64,000 bases of DNA, taken from NCBI GenBank assembly GCA_963814875.1, contig CAWFFJ010000040.1, positions 41,725 through 105,724 on the forward strand. The letters are read 5' to 3'. Position numbers and translations under genes: made by a program. Position 1 is the first letter of the stretch. Every line of letters starts with the position of its first letter. Of this stretch, positions 7,968-16,271 are shown piece after piece. The stretch is from CAVSIS01 sp963814875 (GTDB lineage Bacteria; Acidobacteriota; Thermoanaerobaculia; Thermoanaerobaculales; Sulfomarinibacteraceae). The notes beneath the pieces are model-generated. The model was not told where the DNA came from and ran no database searches. It was given only the letters and a program-made list of their open reading frames with translations.

Positions 7968-9464
7968 ATGCTGAATCATCTCGAGCCGCGCGACGGACTC
8001 GCGTCCCACGAGGTCGAGCGGGGGCTGCGCCTGCTCACGGTCGACGGGGTCACGAGCCAGGTCATGGGCGCCCTCACCGGGGGTGCGCTGCTGGTCGCCT
8101 TCGCCCTCGCGCTGGGTGCCTCGAACACCGTGATCGGCCTGATCGCGTCCGTCGGGCCCCTCACCCAGCTGCTGCAGATCCCCGCCATCATCCTGGTCGA
8201 GCGCTTTCGCCGCCGCAAGGCGGTGGTCGTGCTCAGCCTCGTCGTGGCCCGATGCTCGTGGTTCGTCGTCGCGGCGATACCGCTGTTCGTGCCCGGCATA
8301 CCAGCGGTGGCGGTCCTGATGTCGTGTCTGGTGGTGTTCTACGCTTTCTCTTCGGTCGCCAGCTCGGCCTTCAACTCGTGGAAGCGGGACCTGCTGCCCG
8401 ACGCGGCAGTCGGGCGGTACCTTGCCAAGCGTCTCGCCATCGCCACGGCGGCCGGTGCGGTTGTGACCGTCACCGCCGGGCTGGTCATCGACCACGGCGC
8501 ACGCTTCGTCGGCGGTACCCTGGCCGTCTACAGCCTGTTGTTCGCTCTCGGCGGCCTGGTCGGTCTGATCGGGGTCGGCGTCCTCGGCGCGATCCCGGAG
8601 CCGCGCATGGCTCCGCCCGGCGACCAGAGCCTGATCGAGGTCCTCGCCGAGCCCCTGCGCGACGCGAACTTCCGCAGCCTGCTGGGTTTCCTCGCCGCAT
8701 GGAACTTCGCCGCCAACGTTGCGGTGCCGTTCTTTTCGGTCTACATGCTGGTTCGGCTCGGGCTGCCGGTGTCGTGGGTGCTCGGTCTGTCGGTCATCAG
8801 CCAGGCCGCCAACGTCTCGTTCTTCCCGATCTGGGGGCGGCTCGCCGATCGGCTCAGCAATCGCGCGGTGCTCGGCCTGTCGGGCTCGTTCTTCATCGCG
8901 TCGACCGCCATGTGGCCGTTCACGACCCTTCCCGAGCGCTACCTCCTGACCGTGCCGCTGCTGATCACGATTCACGTCCTGGCCGGCATCTCCACCGCCG
9001 GTGTCACCCTGTGTGCCGGGGGCATCACCCTCAAGCTCGCACCGCGCGGCAAGGCGACCGCCTTTCTCGCCATCAATGCCCTCACGAGCGGCATCGCGGC
9101 GACCATTGCACCCGTGCTCGCCGGCATGCTGGCCGACCTGATCGAGTCCGACCGGCTCAACCTCGCCTTCACCTGGACGTCCTCTGGTACCAGCCGCAGC
9201 CTGACCGCCATCGACCTGCAGGGGCTCGATTTCCTGTTCCTGGCGTCGGTCGTGCTTGGCCTGTACGCGCTGCACCGGCTGCTCGCGGTGCGGGAGGAAG
9301 GCGTCGTCGAGGACGACGTCGTGGCCACGGAGTTCTACGACGAGGTCCGCAAGGCGGTGCGTCACGTCGGCAACATCGGCGGCATGAGGCGCCTGACCTC
9401 GTTTCCGTATGCTCTGCTCCGCCCCCGCCGCGGACCGCGGTCCGACGAGGACGATCGGTCGTGA
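7968..9464 (+). CDS. Major facilitator superfamily transporter
   Basis: 498 residues with about twelve hydrophobic segments and the MFS cytoplasmic loop signature after TM2 (VERFRRRKAVVV). A central loop around residues 205-225 separates the two six-helix halves. The second half has a matching loop (GRLADRLSNRAV). The C-terminal 60 residues after the last helix are charged and cytoplasmic. It starts 35 bp after the serine hydrolase and is probably cotranscribed with it, so export or uptake of a compound handled by that enzyme is possible. Substrate specificity cannot be read from the sequence. Confidence 0.85.
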   Translation: MLNHLEPRDGLASHEVERGLRLLTVDGVTSQVMGALTGGALLVAFALALGASNTVIGLIASVGPLTQLLQIPAIILVERFRRRKAVVVLSLVVARCSWFVVAAIPLFVPGIPAVAVLMSCLVVFYAFSSVASSAFNSWKRDLLPDAAVGRYLAKRLAIATAAGAVVTVTAGLVIDHGARFVGGTLAVYSLLFALGGLVGLIGVGVLGAIPEPRMAPPGDQSLIEVLAEPLRDANFRSLLGFLAAWNFAANVAVPFFSVYMLVRLGLPVSWVLGLSVISQAANVSFFPIWGRLADRLSNRAVLGLSGSFFIASTAMWPFTTLPERYLLTVPLLITIHVLAGISTAGVTLCAGGITLKLAPRGKATAFLAINALTSGIAATIAPVLAGMLADLIESDRLNLAFTWTSSGTSRSLTAIDLQGLDFLFLASVVLGLYALHRLLAVREEGVVEDDVVATEFYDEVRKAVRHVGNIGGMRRLTSFPYALLRPRRGPRSDEDDRS

Positions 9465-9474
9465 CGTAATGAGC

Positions 9475-9480
9475 TAGACT
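9475..9480 (+). promoter_or_regulatory. -10 hexamer TAGACT, leaderless-type, for the HIT gene
   Basis: TAGACT ends 6 nt before ATG 9487. No purine-rich ribosome site lies between, so the mRNA probably begins at the start codon. Confidence 0.5.
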
Positions 9481-9486
9481 TCGTCC

Positions 9487-9918
9487 ATGAGCGCCACCAG
9501 CGACACCGTGTTCGACCGCATCCTTGCCGGGGACATTCCGTGCCACCGCGTGTACGAGGACGACCACGTGCTGGCCTTCCTCGACATCAGCCCGGTGAGC
9601 CTCGGTCACACCCTGGTGATCCCCAAGGAGCGCGCCGCTCACCTCCACGAGCTCAGCGCGGAGTCGGCCTCAGCAATCGGCAGGGTGCTCCCGCGCCTGT
9701 GCCGGGCGGTGATGCGGGCGACCGGGGCAACGGCGTACAACGTCCTCCAGAACAACGGCCGCTCCGCTCACCAGGTGGTGATGCACGTCCACTTCCACAT
9801 CATCCCGAAGCTCGGGGGCCGCGGGCTCGGCCTCGGGTGGGAGCAGGGCTCGCTCGCACCCGAGGAGGCCGCTCGCCTGCTCGAGAGCATGCGCGAGGCG
9901 CTCGCCGCCGAGAGCTGA
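9487..9918 (+). CDS. HIT family nucleotide hydrolase/transferase (Hint-like)
   Basis: 143 residues carrying the histidine-triad motif HVHFHIIP near residue 100, in the form HxHxHxx. The middle and last histidines are the known catalytic and leaving-group residues for hydrolysis of AMP-amidates and related nucleotides. The N-terminal half shows the usual FDRIL-G-IP and VLAFLDISPVSLGHTLVIP strands. The length is typical of bacterial Hint/HinT proteins. It lies 22 bp after the MFS gene but has its own TAnnnT box. The next gene, a MarR regulator, is convergent, with a repeat element between them. Confidence 0.92.
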   Translation: MSATSDTVFDRILAGDIPCHRVYEDDHVLAFLDISPVSLGHTLVIPKERAAHLHELSAESASAIGRVLPRLCRAVMRATGATAYNVLQNNGRSAHQVVMHVHFHIIPKLGGRGLGLGWEQGSLAPEEAARLLESMREALAAES

Positions 9919-9928
9919 GTCGCGGGGT

Positions 9929-10098
9929 GAGAAGGTGAAGGGCGTAAGACGCTAGAGGCTAGAGGTCCATCGCACTGTCGGTCCCTCCCAATCACTCCCA
10001 TATCAACGGATGGAAACTCTGGGCGGAGGCAAGCCCTGCGCCGTCGGACGTCTTGCGTCTTACTTCTCACGTCTCGCGCTTTTCTCTTCACTCTCATG
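9929..10098. repeat. Mosaic intergenic inverted repeat, copy A (between HIT and MarR genes)
   Basis: The left arm (9929-9965) holds GTAAGACGC and CTAGAGG units. The right arm (10050-10098) holds GCGTCTTAC and CTCACGTCTCGCG, the inverted partners. The spacer contains CATCGCACTGTC, shared with the copy at 34226-34396, and TCCCTCCCAA, the complement of the TTGGGAGGG core seen in the 47-, 52- and 53-kb copies. The right arm overlaps the MarR stop codon at 10060. Confidence 0.7.
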
Positions 10099-10602
10099 CA
10101 CCTCGACCGGATCGACGGACAGCAGGGGCTCGGCGGCGAGGTTTCCGGCCTCCATCAGCGACACCAGCCGTTCGAGCGACGACAGGATCTGCGCCTTCTC
10201 CGTCTCGGGCAGTGCGGAAAAGCCGGCTGCGAAGCTCTCCTGCAGGACCGGCGGAGCGGTTGCGAGGACGGCGTTCGCGGCCGGTGTCGGGACGACCCGT
10301 ACCTTGCGCCGGTCGGGGTCGTCGCGGGTGCGATGGACCAGCCCCTTGCGCTCGAGACGGTCGAGGATTCCTGTGGCCGTGGCCTGACTCAGGTGAACGG
10401 CCTCCGCGATCTCGCCCATGGTCGGGCGGTCGCGTTCACCGACGATCTTGAGCACCAGGAGCTGTGGGCCGGTGAGTCCGTGGATGCGCGCCAGCGCGCG
10501 GGAGTGGAGGTCGACCGTCCGGATGATGCGGCGCAACGCCACCAGAACCCGCCGGGTCAGGGCTGCCCGTTCGTCGCGGATGAGCGGACTGGGCTGCGAC
10601 AC
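10060..10602 (-). CDS. MarR family transcriptional regulator
   Basis: 180 residues. The winged-helix core spans about residues 45-115: LTGPQLLVLKIVG (helix), PTMGEIAEAVHLSQATATGILDRLERKGLV (helix-turn-helix with recognition helix) and RTRDDPDRRKVRVVPT (wing with the conserved D-R-R). Flanking helices provide dimerisation. The family binds palindromic operators and usually responds to small phenolic ligands or oxidants. It starts at GTG with a modest GGAG upstream. The last residues (ESEEKSARREK) are encoded inside the intergenic repeat, so the C-terminus has probably been remodelled by repeat insertion. No clear target operon adjoins it. Confidence 0.88.
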   Translation of the reverse strand: MSQPSPLIRDERAALTRRVLVALRRIIRTVDLHSRALARIHGLTGPQLLVLKIVGERDRPTMGEIAEAVHLSQATATGILDRLERKGLVHRTRDDPDRRKVRVVPTPAANAVLATAPPVLQESFAAGFSALPETEKAQILSSLERLVSLMEAGNLAAEPLLSVDPVEVHESEEKSARREK

Positions 10603-10730
10603 GCCGTGGTCTCCGCCGCAGAGCGTACCACGCGGTTTCGCGGCATCGGCAACACCCTTGGCGGGTCGTCAGGTTGCCAGGCGCACGTCGCGTTCTGCCT
10701 GTGAATTGTCCGGCCGCGCTTCGCGGGCTG

Positions 10731-11939
10731 CTACGGCACGCGCTGCTCGGATCCACTCGAGGGAGTGACGTCCGCGTGGGCCCGGTCGACCGCTCCGGCG
10801 GGGGTCGTGCGGGCGGGGTAGCTGCCGAGGACCTTGAGGAAGGGGCACTCGCGGCGCAGTGCCGCGACCGCGGTGGTCGCCGGTTCGCTCGCCAGGGAGC
10901 CCTCGAAGTCGATGTAGAACAGGTACTCCCACGGCCGCCGCGGGACCGGCCGCGACTCCAGCTTGGTCAGGTTGAGACCGTGCTCCGCGAGCACGGCGAG
11001 ACAGTGGGCGAGGGCGCCATGACGGTGGGGAGTGACCAGCACCAGAGACGTCTTCGACGGGATCCGGGGATCGGGCTCGGTGCCGAGCGCGGAGATGACG
11101 ACGAAGCGGGTCCAGTTTTCGGGCTGGTCGGCGATGTCCCGGGCGAGGGGCACCAGGCCGTGGATCTCGCCGGCCTCCTCGCTGGCGATGGCGGCCTGGC
11201 GGGGGTCGCCGGCCTCCCGAACCATGCGCGCTGCGGCGGCCGTGTCGTCTGCGGCGACCAGCTCGACCCCCGCCAGCGAGGCGAGGAAGCGGCTGCACTG
11301 CGCCAACCCCTGGGGGTGGGAGAGGATGCGCCGCAGGGAGGCCGGGGCGACCTGCTCGAGGCCGAGCAGGCAGTGCCGGACATGAAGAATCTCCTCGCCG
11401 ACGATGGCGAGTTCGGTGCCGAGAAGCAGCTCGTAGACCTGGTTGATGGAGCCGGCGGTGGTGTTCTCGATCGGTAGGAATGCCCAACCGGCCTCGCCCC
11501 GCTCGGCGCTGCTCAGCGCCGCCTCGAAAGTGGTCAGGCCGACCATCTCCATCGACGACGCGCGGTCCGCGAAGTACTTGCGAGCCGCGATGTGCGAGTA
11601 CGAGCCGGGCGTGCCCTGGTAGGCCACGCGGTGGGCGGCGGAGCCGGCGCGCACGGCGCGCTCACGCGCCAGCAGCGCCTCCTCCTGGGCCTTGAGCGAC
11701 ATCGCGATGACCTCGCGGAAGATCTCCTGGGTCCGGAACGGGTCGATCCCCAGCTCCCGCGCCAGTCCCTCGACGCGCTCGAGCAGCCGCGCCTCACGCT
11801 CGTGGTCGCGCAAGAAGGGCAGACCGGCTGCCTTGACCCGAGCGATCTCAGCGACCGTCACGAGTCGTTCGGACAGGGTCTGGACGAGACGACGATCGAT
11901 CGCGTCGAGGCGGCCGCGGAGCTCATCGAGGGCGGTCAT
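10731..11939 (-). CDS. pheA: Bifunctional chorismate mutase/prephenate dehydratase (P-protein)
   Basis: 402 residues in three domains. An AroQ chorismate mutase spans about 1-85 (LRGRLDAIDRRLVQTLSERL, with the conserved Arg and Lys positions). Prephenate dehydratase covers about 105-285 (VAYQGTPGSYSHIAA, the ENTTAGS loop and the catalytic TRF in NWTRFVVI). A C-terminal ACT domain covers about 297-375 and carries the LESRP phenylalanine-binding motif. Together these convert chorismate to prephenate and then to phenylpyruvate, with feedback inhibition by Phe expected at the ACT domain. The final 25 residues are unconserved. The gene stands alone, directly downstream of a truncated amt remnant that supplies its apparent promoter. 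There is no Shine-Dalgarno sequence before the ATG. Confidence 0.95.
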   Translation of the reverse strand: MTALDELRGRLDAIDRRLVQTLSERLVTVAEIARVKAAGLPFLRDHEREARLLERVEGLARELGIDPFRTQEIFREVIAMSLKAQEEALLARERAVRAGSAAHRVAYQGTPGSYSHIAARKYFADRASSMEMVGLTTFEAALSSAERGEAGWAFLPIENTTAGSINQVYELLLGTELAIVGEEILHVRHCLLGLEQVAPASLRRILSHPQGLAQCSRFLASLAGVELVAADDTAAAARMVREAGDPRQAAIASEEAGEIHGLVPLARDIADQPENWTRFVVISALGTEPDPRIPSKTSLVLVTPHRHGALAHCLAVLAEHGLNLTKLESRPVPRRPWEYLFYIDFEGSLASEPATTAVAALRRECPFLKVLGSYPARTTPAGAVDRAHADVTPSSGSEQRVP

Positions 11940-11947
11940 GGCCGCGG

Positions 11948-11953
11948 ATTGTA
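11948..11953 (-). promoter_or_regulatory. -10 hexamer TACAAT for pheA, at the edge of the amt remnant
   Basis: TACAAT on the minus strand ends 8 nt before the pheA ATG (11937-11939). It coincides with the last recognisable codons of the truncated ammonium transporter. Leaderless layout. Confidence 0.5.
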
Positions 11954-12108
11954 ATCGTGTTCAGCGCGTTCTTGGCCCGCACCAGGCCGCCGTAGAAGAA
12001 GCCCAGGGCCGGGGTCATGAGCAGGGCCAGGGCGCACGAGACCAGCATCCAGGCAGTATCGGCGCCATTGATCGATCCCATTGCGTCAACTGCTGCATCC
12101 GGGTTCAT
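11953..12108 (-). pseudogene. Truncated ammonium transporter (Amt) remnant, N-terminal ~52 residues only
   Basis: From ATG 12108 with an AGGGGA ribosome site, this encodes about 52 residues. They are unmistakably the Amt/Rh N-terminus: an acidic leader, then DTAWMLVSCALALLM, TPALGFFYGGLVR and KNALNT, the periplasmic start and first transmembrane helix of AmtB proteins. After Thr51-Ile52 the frame loses homology and stops at 11923. A full Amt is about 400 residues, so more than 85% is missing. The pheA promoter and ATG begin exactly at the break, indicating a deletion or rearrangement junction near 11950. The start and ribosome site look intact, so a 61-residue peptide could still be made. Confidence 0.75.
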
Positions 12109-12131
12109 CACCGTGTCCCCTGGCGGTGGAC

Positions 12132-13460
12132 TCAGACGGAGATCTCGGCGTGGGGAGCTTCCGTCTCGAGCTCGGCGAGGAAGTCGCGCACACTGGTCCG
12201 CCCGACGGCGTCGTCGCCCGCATCGCGTAGGCGAGTGACGAGAGCCTCGACCGCGTTCTCCACGGGCTCGGAAGAAGGCCGCCGCGGCAGCCGGCCGTTC
12301 CAGATCGCGCCGACCACCTCGGCGATCCGGACGTCTTCGAGAGGGCGCGACGGGAGCAGCGCATCGGCACTGTTGTTCCGGCTGCTGACCTGCGTAACCA
12401 GGCCGGCCTCCGCCAGGCGGCGGGCGTGGGACTCGACCCATCGCAGTGGCACCAGGAATCGGCGGGCGAGCTCGTCGAATGTTGGCGGGGGCTGACCATT
12501 CTGGTAGCGCTCGGCGACCACAATGAAGAGCTTGAGCGCAAGCGCGACACGGTCTCTCGGAGTCGGGTCCTCGACAGCCCGATAGCGCGCCAGGACCAGG
12601 AAGTGCTGGTGGGTGTAGGCGACCTCCAGCCCGAGCAGCACAATGATCCACGACAGGTAGAGCCAGACCAGGAAGATCGGCACGACCGCCAGAGAGCCGT
12701 ACAGAGTCGAGTACTGCACCGACTCGCCGATAGTGTTGGCGAACACGTTCTTGGCCAGCTCCCAAAGAACCGCGGCGACCGCGGCGCCGCTCACCGCGCA
12801 CGGCAGTCGAACCCTGCTGAAGGGGATCACCAGGTACATCATGAGCAGGGCGACGAAGGTCAGCCCGAGCGGGAGCAGTGAGGAGCCGAAGCGGCTGATG
12901 AGGCTCAGATCGGTCCGAGTCCCGGCGAACAATGCAGCCTTGATCCGAGCCGAGATCGAGAGGCTGGCACCGAGGAAGACCGAGCCGAAGACCAGCACCG
13001 AGGTGTATGCGGTGATCTTGCTGATCAGGCTGCGCCGGGAGGACACGTGCCAGATCTCGTTGAAGTTGGACTCGACGTTGTCGAGCAGGAGGATCGCGGT
13101 GATCACGAGCAGCACGAACCCGACCAACCCGAGCCCGCGGGTGTTCGCGGCGAACTGCTGCAGGTAGCCGACGATCTCTTCCTGGCGCGCCGGCAGGAGC
13201 TGCGACAGCACCACGTCGCGCAGCCGCGCCTCGATGTCGTCTAACGCGGCGAAGGCGACGAACAGCGCGAACAGCACCGCCACCAGAGGAACCGAGGCGA
13301 GCAGTGACGCGTAGGCGAGACCGGAGGCCCGGATGATGACCTTGTCGTGGGCGCACTGGTCGATGACGGCCGTGAGGAAGAGTGCCGGGCGCAGTGCCAA
13401 CCGCTTGATCGGCGGCAGGCTTTCCGGGTCGATCTGGCGCAGCGAGTCGGCCAGGGCCAC
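12132..13460 (-). CDS. YihY/BrkB family inner membrane protein with C-terminal winged-helix-like extension
   Basis: 442 residues. Residues about 35-310 carry the six-helix YihY domain (formerly annotated as ribonuclease BN), including ASGLAYASLLASVPLVAVLFALF, the NFNEIWHV motif and the terminal YLSWIIVLLGLEVAY segment. Residues about 330-442 form a soluble extension with a winged-helix look (TFDELARRFLVPLRWVESHARRLAEAGLV). The family's molecular role is uncertain; proposals include transport and envelope functions. GTG start with AAGGGA upstream. A TACGAT hexamer at 13543-13548 (minus strand) is a candidate -10. The amt remnant starts 23 bp downstream and would have shared its transcript. Confidence 0.85.
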   Translation of the reverse strand: MALADSLRQIDPESLPPIKRLALRPALFLTAVIDQCAHDKVIIRASGLAYASLLASVPLVAVLFALFVAFAALDDIEARLRDVVLSQLLPARQEEIVGYLQQFAANTRGLGLVGFVLLVITAILLLDNVESNFNEIWHVSSRRSLISKITAYTSVLVFGSVFLGASLSISARIKAALFAGTRTDLSLISRFGSSLLPLGLTFVALLMMYLVIPFSRVRLPCAVSGAAVAAVLWELAKNVFANTIGESVQYSTLYGSLAVVPIFLVWLYLSWIIVLLGLEVAYTHQHFLVLARYRAVEDPTPRDRVALALKLFIVVAERYQNGQPPPTFDELARRFLVPLRWVESHARRLAEAGLVTQVSSRNNSADALLPSRPLEDVRIAEVVGAIWNGRLPRRPSSEPVENAVEALVTRLRDAGDDAVGRTSVRDFLAELETEAPHAEISV

Positions 13461-13697
13461 GTTGGTCCCTTCTGCTCCGACGCCAGGTTCCGTGTCACCG
13501 ACACCCGACGCGATGTCGGCCGACCGGCCGAAGCCCCCTTATCGTACCGCGACAGCGGCCGGCCGGCGCGTCAACGGACGAGTCCGCGCGGTGCGACGCC
13601 GCCGGGCCGGGCGCGCGCTATGCTCGCGATCGGGACCCGACGCCCATTGGTGCGGGGTGTCGTCCCGGAGGGATCGCAGGTCCTTCGAGGAGGTGAG

Positions 13698-13856
13698 ATG
13701 GACGAGGTCCAGATCCGGCCGGTACACCCCGGCGACGCCGGAGACGTGGTCGTCATCTTCAATCACGGTTTCGAGGTCGTTGGTCGGTTCGACCGCATCG
13801 GACGAAAGTGGGACGAGGAGTTCGGCGTGGTCTGGGTGCGTCGCGAGGTGACCTGA
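13698..13856 (+). CDS. Small hypothetical protein, 52 residues
   Basis: ATG 13698 follows a strong ribosome site (GAGGAGGTGAG ending 2 nt before it). The product is acidic to neutral, with alternating strands (EVQIRPVHPGDAGDVVVIF, EFGVVWVRRE), which suggests a small beta-rich fold. I do not recognise a family. The next gene starts 60 bp later on the same strand, so the two are probably cotranscribed. TATGCT at 13619-13624 is a possible -10. Confidence 0.5.
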   Translation: MDEVQIRPVHPGDAGDVVVIFNHGFEVVGRFDRIGRKWDEEFGVVWVRREVT

Positions 13857-13915
13857 CCCGCACCGCAGGTCCAACCCTTCGGCCGTGCCGAGCATCGAAT
13901 CGAAACGGAGGGCAG

Positions 13916-14422
13916 GTGCTGGAGCGGATCGAACCGAGGGTACTGCGCCCCGCCGGCGAGGGCCGCTGGTGGCGCGGGGTCGCGCTGGCAGCCGGTGCGG
14001 CACTGGTGGTCGCGCTCGCCATCCTTCTGATTGCGGGTCAGCGCACCGCGGAGCCGCGACAAGGATCCACGCCCGGGTTCGGGCTGTCCGCTGCCGCCCG
14101 GGCCGTGCTCGGGTCGGTGATCGGCGATACAACTGAGCTCGACGCCTACCGGAAGCGCGTGGTCGATGCGCTCGAGCGCCGCCGCGGTGCGCTGCCGTCC
14201 GGCAGTGCCGACGCCCTGCTCATCAACCTCGAGGTGCTCGACGGGACGATCGAGCAGATGGTCGGCGAGCTCCAGCGCCACCCGACGGACGTCCGCCTGA
14301 TCGGCATGCTGCTCAACGCCTACCGTCAACAGATCGACCTCCTGCAACGGGCCGGCCACCTGCTCGAGGGCGCGGGCGCGGTCGCCGCCGCCGGGCCTTC
14401 CGACCCGTCCCAAACGACGTGA
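13916..14422 (+). CDS. Single-pass membrane protein of unknown function
   Basis: GTG 13916 is preferred over upstream starts because GGAGGG precedes it; this gives 168 residues. There is a short cytoplasmic N-terminus, one strong transmembrane helix at about residues 19-41 (VALAAGAALVVALAILLIAG), and then a periplasmic domain that is mostly helical (DAYRKRVVDALERRRGALP, LEVLDGTIEQMVGELQRHP, LIGMLLNAYRQQIDLLQRAG). The plan resembles membrane-bound anti-sigma-like proteins, but there is no zinc-finger and no sigma gene beside it. Function unknown. Confidence 0.6.
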   Translation: MLERIEPRVLRPAGEGRWWRGVALAAGAALVVALAILLIAGQRTAEPRQGSTPGFGLSAAARAVLGSVIGDTTELDAYRKRVVDALERRRGALPSGSADALLINLEVLDGTIEQMVGELQRHPTDVRLIGMLLNAYRQQIDLLQRAGHLLEGAGAVAAAGPSDPSQTT

Positions 14423-14497
14423 AGGCCTCGCGGAGCGGGGCCGCACGCGCAAGATCTCCGCGCTGATGGCGCGTCGCTCCCGGCGCATCGAGCGTGG

Positions 14498-15274
14498 TCA
14501 TCCCAGACGCCCAGAACGCCGTGCCACCGCGAGCAGGCCGACTCCCCACGCGACGCCGTCGAACAGGCGGTCGATGCTGAAGGTTGCGCGGACCAGCTTG
14601 ACGAGGAGCCGGCTGCGTCCGGCACCGGCCACCGTGCGCAGGGCCGGGTCGGCCTCGACGCCGCTCCCGGTCCGGAGACGCCGTCGGTTGACCCGCTTGA
14701 GAAACAGGTCGTCGTAGAGTCGGACCATCGGCCAGCCCCAAGTCGTGACCCGTGCCTCGAAGCCCGCGCCAGCGAGCAGGCGCCCGAGGGATTGCGCGGT
14801 GTAGCGCCTCAGATGGCCAGCCCAGTCGTCCCAGTCCGACCACTGGCCCGGGTCGGCGGGTACGGTGCTGACCAGAGCGCCTCCCGGGCGCAGGACGCGC
14901 GCCAGCTCGGCGGCGGCGCTGCCGTCGGCCTCGATGTGCTCCAGGGTCTCGGCGCTGGTCGCCGAGGCGAACGACTCGCCGGCGAAGGGCAGCCGCGTGA
15001 TGTCCGCCAGCACCGGCAGCACGGTGGCGCTCAACCCGAGCTGCGTCGCGCGACCTCGCAGGACCGCCAGCGAGCGCAGCGACGTGTCCGCTGCGAACAC
15101 CGTGCGTTCGGACCGTGCCAAGGCGAGAGCGAGTGAACCGACGCCTGCCGCGCAGTCGAGGTGCGGCCCTTCCGGCGGCCGTGACTCAGCGAGTGCGCGC
15201 AGAATGCGGGCCTCGCGATGGGCGTGGCGGGGGCCGAAGAACTCGGGATCGGCGCCCCAGACGGCGCGGCCCAT
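14498..15274 (-). CDS. Class I SAM-dependent methyltransferase
   Basis: 258 residues. The Rossmann SAM-binding core is visible in residues about 38-150: motif I LDCAAGVGSLALALA, the acidic end of strand 2 (VFAADTS), a motif II region (LADITRLPFAGESF), SAETLEHI, and ARVLRPGGALV as the post-II strand. This is the Methyltransf_11/UbiE type that acts on small molecules, lipids or sugars. The start codon shares one base with the stop of the upstream radical SAM gene (15274), so the two are coupled and probably act on one substrate. That substrate is unknown. Confidence 0.82.
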   Translation of the reverse strand: MGRAVWGADPEFFGPRHAHREARILRALAESRPPEGPHLDCAAGVGSLALALARSERTVFAADTSLRSLAVLRGRATQLGLSATVLPVLADITRLPFAGESFASATSAETLEHIEADGSAAAELARVLRPGGALVSTVPADPGQWSDWDDWAGHLRRYTAQSLGRLLAGAGFEARVTTWGWPMVRLYDDLFLKRVNRRRLRTGSGVEADPALRTVAGAGRSRLLVKLVRATFSIDRLFDGVAWGVGLLAVARRSGRLG

Positions 15275-16206
15275 CAGCGGTTGAGGATCCGGCGCGCGAC
15301 CTGCTTGACGGGCAGGACACGATCGAGCCGGTGGCCGAGCTGGACCAACTGGTCAACCACCACCGCGCGCCCGGTGGTGTTCTTGTAGCACTCACCGCAG
15401 CGGGGCAGCGTCTCCCAGTCCTTGCCCTGGAACGCCTCCATGAACCGCTGCAGCACCTCGGATCCGAGGATCTCCTGCACGGTCTGGGTGCTCAGATCGC
15501 CGATCGCCTGGGCGCCGTCGCTGTCATAGCAGCAGTGGGTGACGCGGCCGTCGGCGAGCACGATAAACCAGCGGAAGGGGTAGCCCTGGAAGCAGCCGTA
15601 GTAGGCCTCATGGAGGTCGGTGGCGTCCGAGGTGTCGAGCCCCTCGCAGGTCTTTTCGATCACCCGCGCCTGCGGATACCTGTCGAGATGGAAGAACTCA
15701 CCGAACTGCTCGACCGTCTCGTGCGCGGTCTGGAGGGTGATCATGCGCTGGATCTCGACCTGGATATCGTGGCCCTTGGAGAGCTCGAGGAAGGTGCGAA
15801 TGTTGTCGACGACCTCCTCGAAGATGCCGCCGCGCCGGATGAATGGGTAGACGCGCGGGTTGACGGTGTCGACGCACAGCCGGATCCGCCGCAGCGAGGT
15901 CCCGAGCACGTCGCGGCCGTACTCGGCGTCGAGGTTGATCGCGTTGGTCGACACCGAGCAGCCGGGGAAAAGGTCGATGGCCTCAGCCAGGCGGGGGTAG
16001 AGCAGGGGCTCGCCCATCTCGTGCAGCCAGCTGGTGCGGATCCGATGGGCCCGGAACTCGGACGCGACCTTCTCGACCAGCGACCACGACATGTCCGCGT
16101 CGGGTCGCCCGAGCTTGCCCATTGGGCACATACCGCAGCGCAGGTTGCAACGGTTGGTGAGCTCCACCGCCACCTTGGCGGTTCCTATGTCGAGAATTGG
16201 TCTCAT
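15274..16206 (-). CDS. Radical SAM protein with SPASM-like C-terminal cluster domain
   Basis: 310 residues. CNLRCGMC (about 20-27) is the CxxxCxxC [4Fe-4S] motif, followed by a GEPLLYP strand and a TNAINL loop typical of radical SAM enzymes. The C-terminal third holds HCCYD and later CGECY with spacing seen in SPASM/twitch domains that bind auxiliary clusters. Such enzymes modify peptides or carbohydrates. The methyltransferase downstream overlaps by one base, suggesting a two-step modification. The ATG has no ribosome site but is preceded by TAGGCT at 16213-16218, consistent with a leaderless transcript. Confidence 0.82.
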   Translation of the reverse strand: MRPILDIGTAKVAVELTNRCNLRCGMCPMGKLGRPDADMSWSLVEKVASEFRAHRIRTSWLHEMGEPLLYPRLAEAIDLFPGCSVSTNAINLDAEYGRDVLGTSLRRIRLCVDTVNPRVYPFIRRGGIFEEVVDNIRTFLELSKGHDIQVEIQRMITLQTAHETVEQFGEFFHLDRYPQARVIEKTCEGLDTSDATDLHEAYYGCFQGYPFRWFIVLADGRVTHCCYDSDGAQAIGDLSTQTVQEILGSEVLQRFMEAFQGKDWETLPRCGECYKNTTGRAVVVDQLVQLGHRLDRVLPVKQVARRILNR

Positions 16207-16212
16207 GTCATC

Positions 16213-16218
16213 AGCCTA
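16213..16218 (-). promoter_or_regulatory. -10 hexamer TAGGCT, leaderless-type, for the radical SAM gene
   Basis: The hexamer on the minus strand ends 6 nt before ATG 16206, with no ribosome site between. Confidence 0.4.
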
Positions 16219-16271
16219 CCACAGGGCATCGTCACCGCCCGAGACAACGCGTCTGCAGGTGCGGGCTCGCC

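Noticed and set aside
13916..14422. Anti-sigma factor
   Set aside because: It has the single-pass layout, but there is no zinc-finger motif and no sigma-factor gene adjacent.
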